NCBI GenBank assembly: GCA_035495315.1
Contig: DATJGF010000242.1
Coordinates: 36,660-100,659, forward strand
DNA from: DATJGF01 sp035495315
Lineage (GTDB): Bacteria > Verrucomicrobiota > Verrucomicrobiia > Limisphaerales > UBA8199
DNA: 64,000 nt
Reading direction: 5' to 3'
The translations under genes and the position numbers were made by a program. Under the pieces are notes generated by a model that was not told where the DNA came from, ran no database searches, and worked only from the letters and a program-made list of their open reading frames with translations. Shown here piece by piece: positions 61,455 to 64,000 of the stretch; the first letter of the stretch is position 1; each line of letters starts with the position of its first letter.

Positions 61455-64000
61455 ATGAATAACCTTCCTCGAGCTTTAGCCTTCGTGCTGCTCGCTCCCT
61501 CGCTAATTCTTTCCGCCCGAGCCGAACCCTTTCAAATCATCTCTTCGTTGGAGCCAGCTCAGGCTCCGCCCGTCGGCGGCAGCGGTGACTCCTCTTCCGC
61601 TGTCATCAGCGCCAATGGCCGTTTTGTCCTCTTTGCCAGCACCGCCAATAACCTGGCGACAGGCACCAACACATCATTTTCCACACGTATCCCCGCCGCT
61701 CTCAATGTCTTTCTGCGCGATCGCACCAATAACACAACCGCACTCGTCAACGCCAACCTCTCCGGTACATCTGGTGGCAACGCCGATTCATTCCCGGTTG
61801 ATATCTCACCCGATGGCCGCTATGCGCTGTTCGAAAGCAGCGCCAGCAATCTCACCCCGAATGATACCAATAATTCCAGCGATGTTTTCCTTCGCGATCT
61901 GCTCAGCGACACGACTGTCCTGGTCAGTACTAGCACCAATAACGCACCCGGCAATGGCGCTTCACGCAATTCAGCGATGACTCCTGACGCCCGCTATGTC
62001 ACCTTTGTCAGTGCCGCCAATAACCTGGTTGCTGGCGATAACAACCGTATCCCGGATGTGTTCCTGCGCGACTTGCAGGCTGGAACAACTTTACTTGTCA
62101 GTGTCGGCGCAGTTTCTACTAACACCACCATTCCCGGCGGCAGTTCGGAAGCGCCAGCCATTACCCCCGACGGCCGCTTTGTCGTTTTCACCAGCACAGC
62201 AACCAACCTGGTGCCCGGAGTTCGAGCCATTGGCGACGTTTACCTCCGCGACCTGCTTGCCGGCACTACGACCTGGGCCAGTGCCGGCGCGCGTACCGCA
62301 GCTTTCACGAGCATTCAATCCTCTAACATAACCTGCTTTAGTCCCGTCATCAGCGACGATGGCCAATATGTCGCGTTCGCAGCCGGCAAGAATGCTTCTG
62401 CGGTTGGAGTCATTCTTCGCTACAACGTTAGTAGTGGCTCAACCGATGTTGTCCACACCAACGCCGCAGTCACCATGGGCCAGTTGGATGATGGCCGCAG
62501 TCTCGATATGACACCCGACGGCCGTTTCATTGCCTTTATTGCAAACACCAACGGTAACAACGGCACGACAACCTGCATCTGTGTCTGGGACGCCCAATCA
62601 CGTTCCATCACACTTGCTAGCGCGGATCGGAATGGCCAAGCCTCCGCCAACACAGTCTGTGACTGGCCAACAATTACTTCCGACGGCCGCTATGTCGCTT
62701 TTCTCAGCAGCGCCAGTAATCTCACTGCAAATACAATTTTCAGTGGCTACCATCTCTATGTCCGCGACCTCCAAGCCGGCACGACCTCCCTAATTGATGC
62801 CGACACCAACGGCATCGGCTCGATCATCGGTCCTGCTACCGTCCCTCGCCTGAGTGCCGATGGTCGATTCGCTGCTTTCGATTCACCAGACGGCAACCTC
62901 GTACCCAATGACCGCAATGGGAACAGCGACGTCTTTGTCCGTGACCTCCTCGCCGCCTCAACTGAACTAGTCTCGGCTCATGCGCCAAGTCTTGCCTCCG
63001 GCACCCCGAACGGGCCCAGCAGCCTGGCCACCGCAGCCATCAATCCCGACGGCAGGTTCGTCGCATTTGGCAGTGAAGCGGATAACCTTTCGCTCAATGA
63101 CACCAACGGCTGTCGCGACATTTTCCTCAGCGATTTCGCCTCGACTACCCCGCTTCTCGTCAGCGTCAATACCAACGGCTTCACGGGTGATGGTCCCTCC
63201 ACGGATCCGGCCCTGAGTGCCGATGGGCGATTCGTCGCCTTCACCAGCGCCGCCGATGACCTTATCAGCGGAGATGCCAATCACCTTCAGGACGTCTTTA
63301 TCCGCGATTTGCAAACAGGCGCCACTACTCTCGTTACCGTCAATTCGAACAATGCTGGGCCGGCCAACAAAGCTTCCTACTCCCCGTGCCTCAGCTCCGA
63401 TGGCCGGTACGTTTTGTTCCGTAGCCTTGCCTCCAACCTGGCTCCAGGGACTTTCTCCGGAGAAAACCTGTTTCTACGCGATTTGGTCAGCAGTAACACC
63501 TATCCACTAACCTTCACTGGCGTAGCCCTTGCCACGATGAACCCTGATGCGAACTTGGTCGGGGTGATCGGCGCATTTAGTTCCGGCAGCGGCACGAATC
63601 TCTATGTTTGGGACACGAAGGCCGCTGGCTGGTCTAATACCAACTTGCTCACCTCCCTCTCTTCGTTTCGGAACCTTGTCGCCACAAGGGACGGAACCCG
63701 GTTTGCCTTCTCAGCGACGGGGGCCGCCGGCGTAGGTCGCCATCTTTATCTCGCAAATATCCAAACCGGCACGACTGTAGCGATTGACCCTGCAGTTGCC
63801 GGAACCTATCCCGGCCTGCGTTTCAGCCGCGATGGCCTGCTGCTTGTCTATACGAAAAACGTTGGGACTACTAACCAGTTATGTGCTTACGATTTACAAA
63901 CCACTTTTCTTGCGGTGCTGAACGAAAGCTACAGCCCACCGGCAGCGCCCTTGGGAAGCGCCAATTCTCTCGATATCAGTCCTGATGCTCGTTTCATCGT
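61455..64000 (+). CDS. Secreted PD40/TolB-type beta-propeller protein (partial, 3' end outside window)
   Basis: The frame is open from ATG 61455 to the window edge (more than 840 residues). A signal peptide (LPRALAFVLLAPSLILSARA) is followed by at least eight units of about 60 residues with the pattern S-A-D-G-R-F-V-x-F-x-S-x-A-x-N-L ... D-V-F-x-R-D-L ... T-x-L-V-S (for example SPDGRYALFESSASNL and TPDGRFVVFTSTATNL). These build beta-propeller blades. The AGGAGG at 61437-61442 is strong but about 12 bases from the ATG. Such proteins are frequent in Verrucomicrobiota; ligand unknown. Confidence 0.85.
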   Translation, partial: MNNLPRALAFVLLAPSLILSARAEPFQIISSLEPAQAPPVGGSGDSSSAVISANGRFVLFASTANNLATGTNTSFSTRIPAALNVFLRDRTNNTTALVNANLSGTSGGNADSFPVDISPDGRYALFESSASNLTPNDTNNSSDVFLRDLLSDTTVLVSTSTNNAPGNGASRNSAMTPDARYVTFVSAANNLVAGDNNRIPDVFLRDLQAGTTLLVSVGAVSTNTTIPGGSSEAPAITPDGRFVVFTSTATNLVPGVRAIGDVYLRDLLAGTTTWASAGARTAAFTSIQSSNITCFSPVISDDGQYVAFAAGKNASAVGVILRYNVSSGSTDVVHTNAAVTMGQLDDGRSLDMTPDGRFIAFIANTNGNNGTTTCICVWDAQSRSITLASADRNGQASANTVCDWPTITSDGRYVAFLSSASNLTANTIFSGYHLYVRDLQAGTTSLIDADTNGIGSIIGPATVPRLSADGRFAAFDSPDGNLVPNDRNGNSDVFVRDLLAASTELVSAHAPSLASGTPNGPSSLATAAINPDGRFVAFGSEADNLSLNDTNGCRDIFLSDFASTTPLLVSVNTNGFTGDGPSTDPALSADGRFVAFTSAADDLISGDANHLQDVFIRDLQTGATTLVTVNSNNAGPANKASYSPCLSSDGRYVLFRSLASNLAPGTFSGENLFLRDLVSSNTYPLTFTGVALATMNPDANLVGVIGAFSSGSGTNLYVWDTKAAGWSNTNLLTSLSSFRNLVATRDGTRFAFSATGAAGVGRHLYLANIQTGTTVAIDPAVAGTYPGLRFSRDGLLLVYTKNVGTTNQLCAYDLQTTFLAVLNESYSPPAAPLGSANSLDISPDARFI

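Overview
The window looks like a chromosome segment of a Verrucomicrobiota bacterium, probably near Limisphaerales/Pedosphaera. This is an inference from gene content and style: oversized secreted enzymes with repeated modules, Tat-signalled Gfo/Idh oxidoreductases, secreted proteins sharing a C-terminal beta domain, and intergenic palindromic short repeats of the kinds seen in that phylum. No rRNA, tRNA, CRISPR array, complete insertion sequence or prophage was recognised. About 50 genes fill the window; many overlap by 4 bases (ATGA/GTGA).

Layout. 1-3.4 kb: a WXG100-like gene (cut by the window edge) divergent from a TPR-AAA ATPase and a TPR membrane protein. 3.2-7.8 kb (minus): a diflavin-reductase-type gene, gcvT, gcvH, a glutaredoxin and lipA, that is, part of glycine cleavage plus lipoate synthesis. 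7.9-15.4 kb: parA, hpf, an amidohydrolase, bioF-bioA, a HAD phosphatase, an EVE protein and a YggS-type PLP protein. 15.6-22.6 kb: one giant secreted protein joining a C25 (gingipain)-like domain to a GH9 cellulase, with four copies of an unnamed 'WVDD' module. 22.6-35.8 kb: envelope and carbohydrate genes (FkbM methyltransferase, beta-barrel, YqjE/YqjK-like pair, MBL hydrolase, DUF5060 glycosidase divergent from an esterase, AIF-type flavoprotein, Gfo/Idh). 35.9-41.9 kb (minus): pgm, rpe, ftsH, tilS. 42.0-47.8 kb: a Ser/Thr kinase with a beta-propeller, two tandem secreted paralogues (the second frameshifted), and a DUF3616 protein.

47.9-52.6 kb holds the most interesting locus. Five genes overlap end to end: a thymidylate-synthase-fold enzyme, a radical SAM protein, a thymidylate-kinase-like NMP kinase, a HAM1 pyrophosphatase fused to a HIT domain, and a SAM methyltransferase. 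The TS-fold protein keeps the catalytic residues of thymidylate synthase at exact spacing but has Asp at the position of Asn177, the change that marks cytidylate-specific members such as T4 dCMP hydroxymethylase. I infer a dedicated pathway that makes a modified pyrimidine nucleotide, activates it and sanitises the pool; the end product is unknown.

52.7-57.0 kb: a degenerate pyruvate-kinase-like gene behind a promoter/palindrome, then a VTC polyphosphate-polymerase-like gene, DUF4956 and a TolC channel. 57.3-64.0 kb: a hybrid histidine kinase, a GspF/PilC platform protein, and a secreted beta-propeller protein that runs off the right edge.
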